DNA of 64,000 nt, taken from Acinetobacter sp. ANC 4470. Lineage in GTDB: Bacteria > Pseudomonadota > Gammaproteobacteria > Pseudomonadales > Moraxellaceae. The notes under the pieces are model-generated. The model was given only the letters and a program-made list of their open reading frames with translations, had not been told where the DNA came from and did not search any database. The position numbers and the translations under genes are program-made. Of the stretch, positions 9,099 to 17,570 are shown piece after piece. Each line of letters opens with the position of its first letter. Position 1 is the first letter of the stretch. The stretch lies in contig NZ_NEGC01000009.1 of the NCBI RefSeq assembly GCF_002135335.1, positions 61,049 to 125,048 of the forward strand, in the 5' to 3' direction.

Positions 9099-9831
9099 GT
9101 ACCTGGAATTTATAATAAAAATCTAAAAGTACGTTATTTATTCAATCTATTCACCATTTCTCACCTCACATGCCCTATTTTATAGCGCAATTAAATATAT
9201 GTTTTTTATGTAGGTTAGATCAAAAAATAAAATTTATATAACGTAATTGCTGTTTCAGATACATAAAATAATTTATTGAGTTGGTTGATTTTCTATTTTC
9301 GGGATGTATTTCGCATAAAAATTTAACAGCCAATGGATTTTTCCTTTAGCAAAATCAGACTTGAGTTGGTATTCATCATGGTCCATTTTTGCGCTGCTGT
9401 GTTATTACATGAATAACGCAGCAAATTAGTACAGTTGTTTAATAAGTACCCATTTCGCATGATCAAAGCATTGATCTACTTGAGTAATCATTAAAGACTC
9501 CGTCTTCATTGCCCATACCTGATTACTAGTGGTTTGCGAACATTCAGTAAAAATAACTTTTTATTACAATTAGCATGATTCGTCACAAAAAGACAATTTT
9601 TAAAGTTTTATCAAAAAAAGCATCTTACTTTTTATAAACAAGTTATAGCGTGACAAATCAAATGCTTTATTTAACTTTATTGATTTAACAATGCTCTATT
9701 TTTAGAATTTTCATAAAAAATGAACTTCCAACAATCCCATAAAAATTTTATGGTATTCTGAATCAACCTAGATCTGGAATAAATCTACGCATCGCAGTTT
9801 TACATTATTTTTATATTTGGGAACTTATAAG
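9099..9831. other. Long AT-rich gap downstream of rpsT
   Basis: Over 700 bases hold no intact gene apart from the possible decayed frame at 9273-9560. The last 200 bases should carry the promoter of the next gene; no clear -35/-10 pair is identified. Confidence 0.6.
9273..9560 (-). pseudogene. Possible decayed gene with in-frame stops
   Basis: One minus-strand frame reads protein-like sequence in two blocks. The first (9560 to 9426) contains ECSQTTSNQVWAMKTES and then QCFDHAKWVLIKQLY. After three in-frame TAA codons the same frame continues as MDHDEYQLKSDFAKGK and HWLLNFYAKYIPKIE, stopping at 9273. Amino-acid make-up is that of real protein rather than AT-rich noise, but no family is recognised and no start with a ribosome site is seen. 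It could also be chance. Confidence 0.3.
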
Positions 9832-10272
9832 ATGATTACGAATTTCTTACCTGTATTGGAAAAATTTGCTGAAGCCGAACAACAATACATTAAATATTTT
9901 ACTCAAAAAGGCGAAAAAGACGTCTTAGCAAAAGTCATTTCAAATATGAAATCTACGGCAGAAATTCAAGCCTCACAAGGTGTGGATTCATGGCTTGGAT
10001 ATGGTGTTTATTTACCCGCTGTAGAGCGAATCTTTGCTTTACATACGGGCGAGACAGAAGCCCAGTTTCTCAGACGCACTCAATATCCTGAAGGTGTTGT
10101 CTCGGCTTACACCATTGTAAATCATGACATCGCGACACTCATTGCGGCAGATAAATACAACCGAATCCATCAGCAAAATGTTCCAGTCAACACCTCGCTT
10201 TGGCCTTTAAATAATGATGGTCTTTGCATTAATTTACAGAATTTCCCACACCGTCTTAAAGCAAAAATTTAA
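9832..10272 (+). CDS. Hypothetical protein
   Basis: The frame extends to a TTG at 9817, but the ATG at 9832 is the likelier start, giving 146 residues. The protein is soluble, mixed helical, with no signal peptide or membrane segment and no domain I recognise. Features include a helical N-terminus (FLPVLEKFAEAEQQYIKYF) and a C-terminal NDGLCINLQNFPHR. It is convergent with the phosphatase gene downstream. Codon use resembles its neighbours, so it is probably a real gene. Confidence 0.6.
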   Translation: MITNFLPVLEKFAEAEQQYIKYFTQKGEKDVLAKVISNMKSTAEIQASQGVDSWLGYGVYLPAVERIFALHTGETEAQFLRRTQYPEGVVSAYTIVNHDIATLIAADKYNRIHQQNVPVNTSLWPLNNDGLCINLQNFPHRLKAKI

Positions 10273-10323
10273 TTTTTATTTATTTTGGACATGTCTTTAT
10301 TCAATTAAAAACGTGTCCTATGG

Positions 10324-11061
10324 TTAACTTTCCAGTCGCTGAAAGTCTCGGATATTTAATTCATTTACTTCACCACGCCAGATCCATTTTAATTTTGAAT
10401 CTAAAAATACATCACCTTCAAACCAAACAAATAAACCTTCCATCATTTTTGGCCAGTCTTCTCTGGTCACAATATGCTTGCCTGAAATGACCGCCAATAT
10501 GGCTGCTAAAATCGTATCGTGACTCACCGCCAGACTTAAACCAAAATTGTCTTGTGGATGCGTGTTATAAATCAGTTCTAATACATCCACAACGCCAGAA
10601 ATTGGATGTTTCATGCCAGGCAAAGCATTTTTCACAAAACTATTAATAAAGCCCAATGCACCCTGTTCTCGAAAATAAGGACCCGCTTGCTTAATGTCCA
10701 GTACAAAACTGCCCGGTTCGACCAACAAGCCTTGCTCAACAATCTCAATACAATGGGTATTTTGCGCAAGTGTACTGGAATCAGCACCTTGAATCATTAA
10801 AGCAGCGGTATCGACACAGCGTTGTATCGGGCTTGAAATACAGTGCTGAATACTTCGGTCTGTATGATCAATTAAATAAGTTCCCCACGCCTGTGCCAAG
10901 TCACGACCTTGTGAGGTTAACTGCAAATCATAGCCAGCCAAACCCTGCCCAGCCACTATTTCGCGAATAGAATGACGGGTAAATAAAGTGACAGGTGTTT
11001 TTGCATCCGGCAATAAATCAATTGCCTTCAACATACTTATAGGGAGCAGCTCTAACGCCAT
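10324..11061 (-). CDS. Histidine phosphatase superfamily protein
   Basis: The 245-residue protein has the phosphohistidine motif as TRHSIRE (R29, H30) instead of the usual RHG, a second arginine in SSPIQRCVDTA and the late histidine in AVSHDTIL. The RHxxR plus HD arrangement recalls the acid-phosphatase branch more than the phosphoglycerate-mutase branch. No signal peptide is seen, so it is probably cytoplasmic. Substrate unknown. It follows cysQ on the same strand after 53 bases. Confidence 0.75.
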   Translation of the reverse strand: MALELLPISMLKAIDLLPDAKTPVTLFTRHSIREIVAGQGLAGYDLQLTSQGRDLAQAWGTYLIDHTDRSIQHCISSPIQRCVDTAALMIQGADSSTLAQNTHCIEIVEQGLLVEPGSFVLDIKQAGPYFREQGALGFINSFVKNALPGMKHPISGVVDVLELIYNTHPQDNFGLSLAVSHDTILAAILAVISGKHIVTREDWPKMMEGLFVWFEGDVFLDSKLKWIWRGEVNELNIRDFQRLES

Positions 11062-11114
11062 GATCCAGCCAAATAAACATGGTTCGGCACACTATAGCAT
11101 GTTAAATCATCAGC

Positions 11115-11969
11115 TCAAGGCTTGTTTGCCATAAGTTCTAAGGCTTGAAATGCCAATTTTTTCATCTCAATATTACGAAATGCAATAAAGCCACCATTTA
11201 ACAAGTTATCTCGTTGATTATATAAAAAAGGTTTCCCTTTTAAATCAAGCAACCCACCACCTATACGCTCAACCAGACATTGACCCGCACTGGTATCCCA
11301 TTCACTGGTAGGATGAAAACGTGGATAAATATCGACTTTACCCTCAAGAATCATGCAAAACTTATAAGCACTTCCTGCTTTAAATTCAACAATACTTACC
11401 CTTTGTTTTAATATTTCTAAGTATTCAGCATATTTAGGTTTATCTTGGCTACTTTGACTTAAACCAATTTGAATCTTTGCTGATGGCTGATCTTCCACAT
11501 ATTCCAGCCATAGACCCGTTTGAATCTCAAACTTTAAAGGCAAACCTTGTTTTGGGCAGATATAAATCATTTGCTCCCCTGGAATGGCCAATATAGCAAA
11601 AGTGGTATGCGCACCTTCCACCAAACTTAAGTTAATTGTAAATTCAGGTCGTTTATGTAGAAACTCTTTCGTACCATCCAAAGGATCAAGTAACCAAAAG
11701 CTATGCCATTGCTTACGTTCTGTATTATCGCCTTCTTCTGACAATACAGGGATATCTGAGAAACTTTCCTGCAATGCTGTGGTGATAAATTCATTGACTC
11801 GATAATCCGCTTGGGTTACAGGTGAATTGTCACTTTTTCTCTCAACATCAAAGGCGCTACCTGCACAATATGCCTGATATTCTGCTCGCAAAATTTCACA
11901 TGCCTGTGTCACAATGGGAACCAATTGTAAAATCAAAGCATCTTGTGGTGCTGTTGTTGTTTTAAACAT
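11115..11969 (-). CDS. cysQ: 3'(2'),5'-bisphosphate nucleotidase
   Basis: The 284-residue protein is a magnesium-dependent phosphatase of the inositol monophosphatase fold that removes the 3'-phosphate from PAP formed during sulfate assimilation. Metal-site motifs are LSEEGD (near residue 76), LLDPLDGTKEF (93-103) and WDTSAGQC near residue 220. The ATG has AAAGG seven bases upstream. It is divergent from yrfG, with only 13 bases between the two start codons. Confidence 0.92.
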   Translation of the reverse strand: MFKTTTAPQDALILQLVPIVTQACEILRAEYQAYCAGSAFDVERKSDNSPVTQADYRVNEFITTALQESFSDIPVLSEEGDNTERKQWHSFWLLDPLDGTKEFLHKRPEFTINLSLVEGAHTTFAILAIPGEQMIYICPKQGLPLKFEIQTGLWLEYVEDQPSAKIQIGLSQSSQDKPKYAEYLEILKQRVSIVEFKAGSAYKFCMILEGKVDIYPRFHPTSEWDTSAGQCLVERIGGGLLDLKGKPFLYNQRDNLLNGGFIAFRNIEMKKLAFQALELMANKP

Positions 11970-11982
11970 AGATTACCTTTAT

Positions 11983-12669
11983 ATGCCAAATTACTCAGAA
12001 AAACCGACCATTATCTTCGATATGGATGGCACACTTCTTGACCTTGCTTATGATGATTTCATTTGGAATCATCAACTTCCAATTCGATATGCCACCATAC
12101 ATGGTTGCACACTGGAACAAAGCACCCAAGCCCTATTTCAGTTCTATCAAGAACATAATCATACTCTAAATTGGTATTCGACCCGTTTCTGGAGTTCCAA
12201 AGTAGGTGTCGATACCCTTGCATTACAACAAGAATTTAAACACAAAGTTGCTTTACGTGCAGGCTGTTTGGAATTACTCGATTATTTAAAATTAAATGGT
12301 TATTCCTGCTGGATTGCAACTAATGCCGATTGCGAGGGTTTAAAGTTTAAACTTGAACAAACTCAAATAGCCCATTACTTTGATGTCATTATTAGCAGTG
12401 AAAGTATCGGCTATGCCAAAGAATATCCCGAATTTTGGCAAAAGTTACACGCATTACATCCATTTCAAATCAATCAAGCCTATTTTATTGATGACACAGA
12501 AAAAGTCCTCAATGGCGCAGAAAAATTTGGTCTTCAGCATTTAATTACCATTGCCCAGCCCTCATCTCAAGGGAAGATAAGATCTGAAAGTCCTTATCCG
12601 ATTTTAAATCATTTAACTGACTTCATTGCAATATTGCAACAAGCTGAGGATCTGAAAAAATATGCCTAA
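11983..12669 (+). CDS. yrfG: HAD-family GMP/IMP nucleotidase
   Basis: From the ATG at 11983 the protein has 228 residues and begins with the HAD motif I FDMDGTLLDL (nucleophile D13, D15). It then shows WIATNAD (motif II), a lysine in ESIGYAKEYPEFW and YFIDDTEKVL (motif IV). This pattern matches YrfG-like 5'-nucleotidases. In E. coli YrfG dephosphorylates GMP and IMP. The frame is open further upstream inside cysQ, but the protein family begins here. It overlaps hslR by 8 bases, the same pairing as in enterobacteria. Confidence 0.88.
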   Translation: MPNYSEKPTIIFDMDGTLLDLAYDDFIWNHQLPIRYATIHGCTLEQSTQALFQFYQEHNHTLNWYSTRFWSSKVGVDTLALQQEFKHKVALRAGCLELLDYLKLNGYSCWIATNADCEGLKFKLEQTQIAHYFDVIISSESIGYAKEYPEFWQKLHALHPFQINQAYFIDDTEKVLNGAEKFGLQHLITIAQPSSQGKIRSESPYPILNHLTDFIAILQQAEDLKKYA

Positions 12670-13102
12670 TCTCTCTCAACAAAACAACGTTGAAAGTATG
12701 CGTGTTGATAAATGGCTTTGGGTTGCACGTTTTTTTAAAACGCGCTCAATCTCGAAGGCTGCCATTGAAGGTGGCAAGGTTCATCATAATAGTGAACGGG
12801 TTAAAGTATCCAAAGAAGTTCGTGTTGGCATGGAATTGACCATTCAGCAAGGTTTCGACCGAAAAACCATTGTGATAAAAGCATTGTCAGCTATACGGGG
12901 TGCAGCACCGATTGCGCAACAACTTTATGCAGAAACGGATATAAGTATTGCACGACGAGAGTTGCTTGCAACACAAAGAAAGTTGCATAATCTAGCCCGA
13001 CCTGAACATCGACCTAGTAAAAAAGATCGACGGCAAATCAGTAAATTTAAGCAAAACAATGATCAGCAGTTTGACCAAAACTGGTCTTCTAATGATGATT
13101 AA
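12662..13102 (+). CDS. hslR: Heat-shock ribosome-associated protein Hsp15
   Basis: The 146-residue basic protein has an S4 RNA-binding domain near residues 13-70 (MRVDKWLWVARFFKTRS..EGGKVHHN) and a charged C-terminal tail. Hsp15 binds stalled 50S subunits carrying nascent chains and helps recycle them. Its start overlaps the end of yrfG by 8 bases, so the two are coupled. About 145 bases separate it from recA. Confidence 0.92.
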   Translation: MPNLSQQNNVESMRVDKWLWVARFFKTRSISKAAIEGGKVHHNSERVKVSKEVRVGMELTIQQGFDRKTIVIKALSAIRGAAPIAQQLYAETDISIARRELLATQRKLHNLARPEHRPSKKDRRQISKFKQNNDQQFDQNWSSNDD

Positions 13103-13112
13103 TTTAAGCGTC

Positions 13113-13246
13113 ATATTCTGTCGTACCAGATAGAATTGACATAGAATATAAAGAATGAATCTGTCACTATACTCAAGTGGAACACGTTTAAAAGTAACTC
13201 ATCCACTTAAGTTAATATTTTTGTGACATCGTTTTGAGGTTGTGAG
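13113..13246 (+). promoter_or_regulatory. recA: recA upstream/leader region with inverted repeats
   Basis: Two inverted repeats are visible: ATATTCT (13113-13119) with AGAATAT (13143-13149), and CTCAAGTGG (13172-13180) with CCACTTAAG (13203-13211, one mismatch). A -10-like TATACT lies at 13168-13173 without a well-placed -35; a TTGACA at 13136 is too far away. I see no E. coli-type LexA box (CTGT-N8-ACAG). Acinetobacter lacks LexA, and structured recA leaders have been reported in the genus. Promoter position is uncertain. Confidence 0.4.
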
Positions 13247-14290
13247 ATGGATGATAATAAAAGCAAGGCGCTTAATGCTGCCCTAAGCCAGATTGAAAAA
13301 CAATTTGGGAAAAATACCGTAATGCGTCTTGGTGATAATACCGTATTGGCTGTGGAAGCAGTCTCTACGGGTTCTTTAACACTCGATATTGCACTCGGTA
13401 TTGGTGGCTTACCTAAAGGTCGTATCGTCGAAATTTACGGGCCTGAATCTTCTGGTAAAACCACGATGACTTTGCAAGCCATTGCACAATGTCAAAAAGC
13501 TGGTGGTACATGTGCCTTCATCGATGCCGAACATGCGCTTGACCCACAATATGCACGTAAGCTTGGTGTCGATCTGGATAACCTTTTGGTTTCTCAACCA
13601 GACCACGGTGAACAGGCCCTTGAAATTGCAGATATGTTAGTACGCTCTGGCGCTGTTGACATGATCGTCGTCGATTCCGTTGCTGCACTTACGCCTCGCG
13701 CAGAAATTGAAGGCGAAATGGGCGACTCACACATGGGCTTACAAGCACGTTTGATGAGTCAGGCATTACGTAAAATTACTGGTAATGCAAAACGCTCAAA
13801 CTGTATGGTGATCTTCATTAACCAAATCCGTATGAAGATTGGTGTAATGTTTGGTAGCCCTGAAACTACAACAGGTGGTAATGCACTCAAGTTCTACGCT
13901 TCTATACGTTTGGATATCCGTCGTATCGGTCAAGTGAAAGAAGGCGATGAAATTGTCGGTTCAGAAACCCGCGTTAAAGTCGTGAAGAACAAAATGGCAC
14001 CTCCTTTTAAGGAAGCCTTGTTCCAAATTTTATATGGCAAAGGTGTGAATCAACTGGGTGAACTGGTTGATCTTGCCGTTGCGCAAGAACTGGTACAAAA
14101 AGCAGGTGCTTGGTATTCATATCAAGGCAATAAAATTGGTCAAGGTAAAAACAACGTGATTCGCCATTTAGAGGAAAACCCTCAAATTGCACAAGAACTT
14201 GACCGCCTTATTCGTGAAAAACTGTTAACACCAACGACTACCCCCGTTGAAGAAAAAGATGAAGTAGAACCAGACTTTCTAGATGCTTAA
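13247..14290 (+). CDS. recA: Recombinase RecA
   Basis: The 347-residue protein has Walker A GPESSGKT at residues 65-72, Walker B MIVVD at 139-143, the L2 region around [11 protein letters not shown] and an acidic C-terminus ([13 protein letters not shown]). It forms filaments on single-stranded DNA for homologous recombination and for stress-induced coprotease activity. TGAGG precedes the ATG. A terminator lies between recA and recX, so recX may depend on readthrough. Confidence 0.99.
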   Translation: MDDNKSKALNAALSQIEKQFGKNTVMRLGDNTVLAVEAVSTGSLTLDIALGIGGLPKGRIVEIYGPESSGKTTMTLQAIAQCQKAGGTCAFIDAEHALDPQYARKLGVDLDNLLVSQPDHGEQALEIADMLVRSGAVDMIVVDSVAALTPRAEIEGEMGDSHMGLQARLMSQALRKITGNAKRSNCMVIFINQIRMKIGVMFGSPETTTGGNALKFYASIRLDIRRIGQVKEGDEIVGSETRVKVVKNKMAPPFKEALFQILYGKGVNQLGELVDLAVAQELVQKAGAWYSYQGNKIGQGKNNVIRHLEENPQIAQELDRLIREKLLTPTTTPVEEKDEVEPDFLDA

Positions 14291-14330
14291 AACAGAGATT
14301 TGTTTTCAAGCTATATAAGTCTTAAACTGT

Positions 14331-14355
14331 AAAACGCCCTAAGGGGCGTTTTTTA
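14331..14355 (+). terminator. Rho-independent terminator between recA and recX
   Basis: AAAACGCCC/GGGCGTTTT with a tight loop and a T-run, 40 bases after recA and 20 bases before recX. Partial termination here would lower recX relative to recA, as is known for the E. coli pair. Confidence 0.85.
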
Positions 14356-14375
14356 TTTGATGTGATCGATACACT

Positions 14376-14975
14376 ATGAGCAATTCAAAATTTCCGACAA
14401 TGCTTGACTATGATGCACTCAAGCAAAAGTTTGATGATTCCTCGGCAGAATCAGACTCTCCTACTGCCCTCCCTGAATCATTAGAAGCGTTGAACTTTGA
14501 CGATGAGCAAGCTCCTAAAGCACAAGGTCTTACAGGCTCGCGTTTGCGCTCCTATGCCTTTGCTGTACTAACACGTCGGGAATACTCCAAAGCAGAACTG
14601 ATTGAGAAATTAGCCTTATATGCGATAGATCGAGATGAAGTTTTAAAACTGGTCGATGAGTTGGCAACACAAAACTATCAAAGTGACCAGCGTGTTGCAG
14701 AAATGATGTTATCGAGCCAAAAACGCAAAGGCAAAGGACCTAACAGAATCAAGTTGGCTTTAAAATCCAAAAAAATTGATAGTAATTTAATTCAACAAGA
14801 ATTAAAGGAAACGGATTGGAATGAACAAGCTTATCAACTAAAAGTAAAAAAATTTGGTTTAACTGTAGAGAAAGAAGCAAAACTCAAAGCAAAACAAATT
14901 CGCTTTTTAATGTATAGAGGATTTGAAATGGATGCGATTATAAAAGCAATTACGAGAAAAGAAGATGATTTTTAA
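14376..14975 (+). CDS. recX: Regulatory protein RecX
   Basis: The 199-residue protein has the three-helix RecX repeats from about residue 63 on (RLRSYAFAVLTRREYSKAEL, then ELATQNYQSDQRVAEMM). RecX binds and limits the RecA filament. It is about 40-50 residues longer than the usual family size because of an acidic, low-complexity N-terminal extension. It starts 20 bases after the recA terminator. The end of the gene is close to the SRP RNA gene on the opposite strand. Confidence 0.92.
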   Translation: MSNSKFPTMLDYDALKQKFDDSSAESDSPTALPESLEALNFDDEQAPKAQGLTGSRLRSYAFAVLTRREYSKAELIEKLALYAIDRDEVLKLVDELATQNYQSDQRVAEMMLSSQKRKGKGPNRIKLALKSKKIDSNLIQQELKETDWNEQAYQLKVKKFGLTVEKEAKLKAKQIRFLMYRGFEMDAIIKAITRKEDDF

Positions 14976-15005
14976 AAGAAGAGATCAAAGTTATTATTGC
15001 ATAAA

Positions 15006-15110
<105 letters not shown>

Positions 15111-15133
15111 CGGGGCTACCATTGCAAGAACAG

Positions 15134-15161
15134 AGTATAGAGATTTTTATTTAACTTGCAA
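15134..15161 (-). promoter_or_regulatory. ffs: Putative promoter of the SRP RNA gene
   Basis: On the minus strand TTGCAA (15161-15156) is followed after 16 bases by TATACT (15139-15134), placing the transcription start about 15-20 bases before the closing stem of the SRP RNA. Confidence 0.55.
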
Positions 15162-15406
15162 GTATTCAAATGACTTTTATAAGCGTATTGCTTTCATTTG
15201 ATTATTAAAAAAACAATCTTGATTCAAAACAGTATTTTTGTATATTTTTTATCAATGCAATCACTTGCTTTAAAATTACGACAAGATTGTAAATGTATAT
15301 TGCATTTCACAGCATGGACGTTTTTAATGTCGTCAGGTCTTTTAAATAGGTACGCTCTAAAGTCAGTAATTTAGAATGTGCCTAAGTATACGAAATGGAT
15401 ATTTTT

Positions 15407-16240
15407 ATGATACTCAAACAGCATGCCTTATGTGCACTTGCCTTATTTAGCTCAGTCTCACTTTATGCCAATATTCCAATTGAATCTCGTGGATTAAGTC
15501 AAAATAGCGGTGAGACTGGCGCAAATAATGTTGCCATTCATTCAGATGCAACTACAGCAAATGTGCCGACCAATCTGAATTGGCAAATCATGCAAAAAAA
15601 TCAACAATTAGAAAATGATATTCGTACACTACGTGGAAAAATTGAAGAACAAGGCAATGAAATTGAACAGCTTAAACATGAATTAACCAATCGCTACACA
15701 GATTTGGATCAACGACTAGAATTATTACAGCAAAAAATTGATCCGGAAAGCGCAACTTCAGAGGAGGATAACCAACAGGATACTTCTCCCAGCACCTCAA
15801 ACACCCCAACCCCAATAGCCACCATAACAAACACTCAAGCACCTATTGTGAGCACGCAGCCTCCTGCTACTGTTGATTTAGATAAAGCTGCATACACGGT
15901 GGCTTTAGATGCCTACAAACAAGGCGGTGCTAAAAAAGCGATTGCACCAATGCAAAACTTCATCAAAAACAATCCCAACAGTGTCTATATTAGTAATGCT
16001 TATTTTTGGCTAGCCGAATTTAATTTAGCCATTGAACCGACTAATTACACTGAAGCGAAAAAGAATTATAATATTGTTGTCAATCAATATCCTAATTCAG
16101 CAAAAGCGGCACGAGCACTCTATCAACTGCACAATATCACCAAAGATGTAGATCGCAATACAACACTTGCCAACCAACTCAAAACCAAACTTATTAAAAA
16201 TTATCCAAAATCAGAAGAAGCAGGTTATTTAAAGAAATAA
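15407..16240 (+). CDS. cpoB: CpoB/YbgF-like periplasmic coiled-coil TPR protein
   Basis: The ATG at 15407 (GGAT upstream) gives a 277-residue exported protein; an in-frame ATG at 15395 is the alternative. A signal peptide (cleavage after SLYA) is followed by a coiled coil around residues 55-105 (QLENDIRTLRGKIEEQ), a T/P/S-rich linker and C-terminal TPR-like repeats (DAYKQGGAKKAIAPM, YPNSAKAARALYQL). CpoB coordinates Tol-Pal constriction with peptidoglycan synthesis in E. coli. Here it is away from tol-pal genes, so it may be a paralogue. Confidence 0.72.
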   Translation: MILKQHALCALALFSSVSLYANIPIESRGLSQNSGETGANNVAIHSDATTANVPTNLNWQIMQKNQQLENDIRTLRGKIEEQGNEIEQLKHELTNRYTDLDQRLELLQQKIDPESATSEEDNQQDTSPSTSNTPTPIATITNTQAPIVSTQPPATVDLDKAAYTVALDAYKQGGAKKAIAPMQNFIKNNPNSVYISNAYFWLAEFNLAIEPTNYTEAKKNYNIVVNQYPNSAKAARALYQLHNITKDVDRNTTLANQLKTKLIKNYPKSEEAGYLKK

Positions 16241-16245
16241 AATAT

Positions 16246-16275
16246 AAAAAAAGACACCTAAACGGTGTCTTTTTT
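16246..16275. terminator. Bidirectional terminator between cpoB and lpxA
   Basis: AAAAAGACACC/GGTGTCTTTTT with a 5-base loop has A-runs and T-runs on both sides. It therefore serves the plus-strand cpoB-like gene and the minus-strand envelope operon, which converge here. Confidence 0.88.
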
Positions 16276-16293
16276 ATGCAACGCAAGATTCAA

Positions 16294-17082
16294 TTAACGA
16301 ACAATGCCACGCTTAGACTGCTCTAAAGAATCAATCAGTAATTGTACTTCAGGAACTTCAGGTAATATTTCCGTGCGAATCTGCTGAATCGCTTGCTCAG
16401 TGGTTAAACCATCTTTATAGATCAGTTTAAATGCTTGGCGTAATGCCTGAATGACATTTTTAGACCAACCTTTACGACGCATACCTTCTACATTCATTGC
16501 GAAGGCATGTGCAGGATTACCAGAAACCATTACATAGGCAGGTACATCTTTTAAAATCAACGAAGCACCACCAATCATGCTGTAAGAATCAATCTTACAG
16601 AATTGGTGAATACCTGAATTTCCGCCAACAATAACATAGTCACCAATATGGACATGACCAGCAATACCGGCGTTATTGGCAAAAATATTATGATCACCAA
16701 TTATACAGTCATGGGCAATATGGGTATTCACCATCAGTAAGTTATGACTACCAATTTTAGTCAAGCTTTGATCTTGAACCGTACCACGATGCAAACTGCA
16801 ATGTTCACGAATTGAATTGTGATCGCCAATTTCAAGCCAAGTTTCTTCGCCAGCATATTTCAAATCCTGACAAATTTCACCCACACTCGCGAATTGGAAT
16901 ATTTCATTATTTTTCCCAATGCGAGTGAAGCCACCTATAACCACATGCGAATGTAGTTTGGTGCCCTCAGCAATAGTGACCTGTGGCCCAATAATACTAT
17001 AGGGACCAATTTGCACATCTGAAGCAATGACTGCTGATGAGTCAATAATAGCTGTTGGGTGAATTAAATCGTTTTTACTCAT
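16294..17082 (-). CDS. lpxA: UDP-N-acetylglucosamine acyltransferase
   Basis: The start at 17082 overlaps the fabZ stop (ATGA), giving 262 residues. LpxA adds a 3-hydroxyacyl chain from ACP to UDP-GlcNAc, the first step of lipid A synthesis. The left-handed beta-helix shows as hexapeptide repeats (IGPYSIIGPQVTIAEG). The catalytic-region histidines lie in THIAHDCIIG, and the helical C-terminal domain is present. It is the last gene of the envelope operon; the usual next gene lpxB is not here. Confidence 0.96.
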   Translation of the reverse strand: MSKNDLIHPTAIIDSSAVIASDVQIGPYSIIGPQVTIAEGTKLHSHVVIGGFTRIGKNNEIFQFASVGEICQDLKYAGEETWLEIGDHNSIREHCSLHRGTVQDQSLTKIGSHNLLMVNTHIAHDCIIGDHNIFANNAGIAGHVHIGDYVIVGGNSGIHQFCKIDSYSMIGGASLILKDVPAYVMVSGNPAHAFAMNVEGMRRKGWSKNVIQALRQAFKLIYKDGLTTEQAIQQIRTEILPEVPEVQLLIDSLEQSKRGIVR

Positions 17083-17567
17083 GCCTGCTCTATTTTTTGA
17101 TGCGAAACCATAATTTCCGCAGTGGTTGCTACAATGCCATCGACCGTGGCTATACAATTATATTTGTAAATACCACGTTTATGCATCACCAACTCAGCTT
17201 TTAAAACCAGTTGATCACCCGCAACGACTTGTTTCTTAAAGCGAATCTTTTCTGCACCAGCAAAAAGAAACAAAGAGCCTTCACTTGGTTTTTCATTATT
17301 CATAATAAAACCAAGTATACCAGAGACTTGAGCTAATGCCTCAACAATCAATACACCAGGCATAATTGGATAGTCTGGGAAATGTCCCTGTAAAAATTCT
17401 TCGTTGATTGAAACATTCTTATAACCCACGATAGCATTTTCAGTCACATCAACAATGCGATCGACCAATAAAAATGGATAGCGGTGAGGTAAATATTCAC
17501 GAATTTGTTGAATGTGCATTGGCAATTCAGGCTTCGTAAATGCAGGAGTATTCGACTCAGTCATCAT
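17079..17567 (-). CDS. fabZ: 3-hydroxyacyl-ACP dehydratase FabZ
   Basis: The 162-residue hot-dog-fold enzyme removes water from 3-hydroxyacyl-ACP in fatty acid elongation. It competes with LpxA/LpxD for the same acyl-ACP pool. Signature HRYPFLLVDR near residue 28 and the active-site helix GHFPDYPIMPGVLIVEALAQ with catalytic H and E are intact. Its stop overlaps the lpxA start and lpxD ends 3 bases upstream. Confidence 0.96.
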   Translation of the reverse strand: MMTESNTPAFTKPELPMHIQQIREYLPHRYPFLLVDRIVDVTENAIVGYKNVSINEEFLQGHFPDYPIMPGVLIVEALAQVSGILGFIMNNEKPSEGSLFLFAGAEKIRFKKQVVAGDQLVLKAELVMHKRGIYKYNCIATVDGIVATTAEIMVSHQKIEQA

Positions 17568-17570
17568 ATT

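Noticed and set aside
10287..10318. Hairpin GGACATGT/ACGTGTCC as a terminator between convergent genes
   Set aside because: The loop is long and there is no T-run on either side, so termination is not supported.
13136..13141. TTGACA as the -35 of recA
   Set aside because: The only good -10 (TATACT at 13168) is 26 bases away, and no -10-like sequence stands at 16-18 bases.
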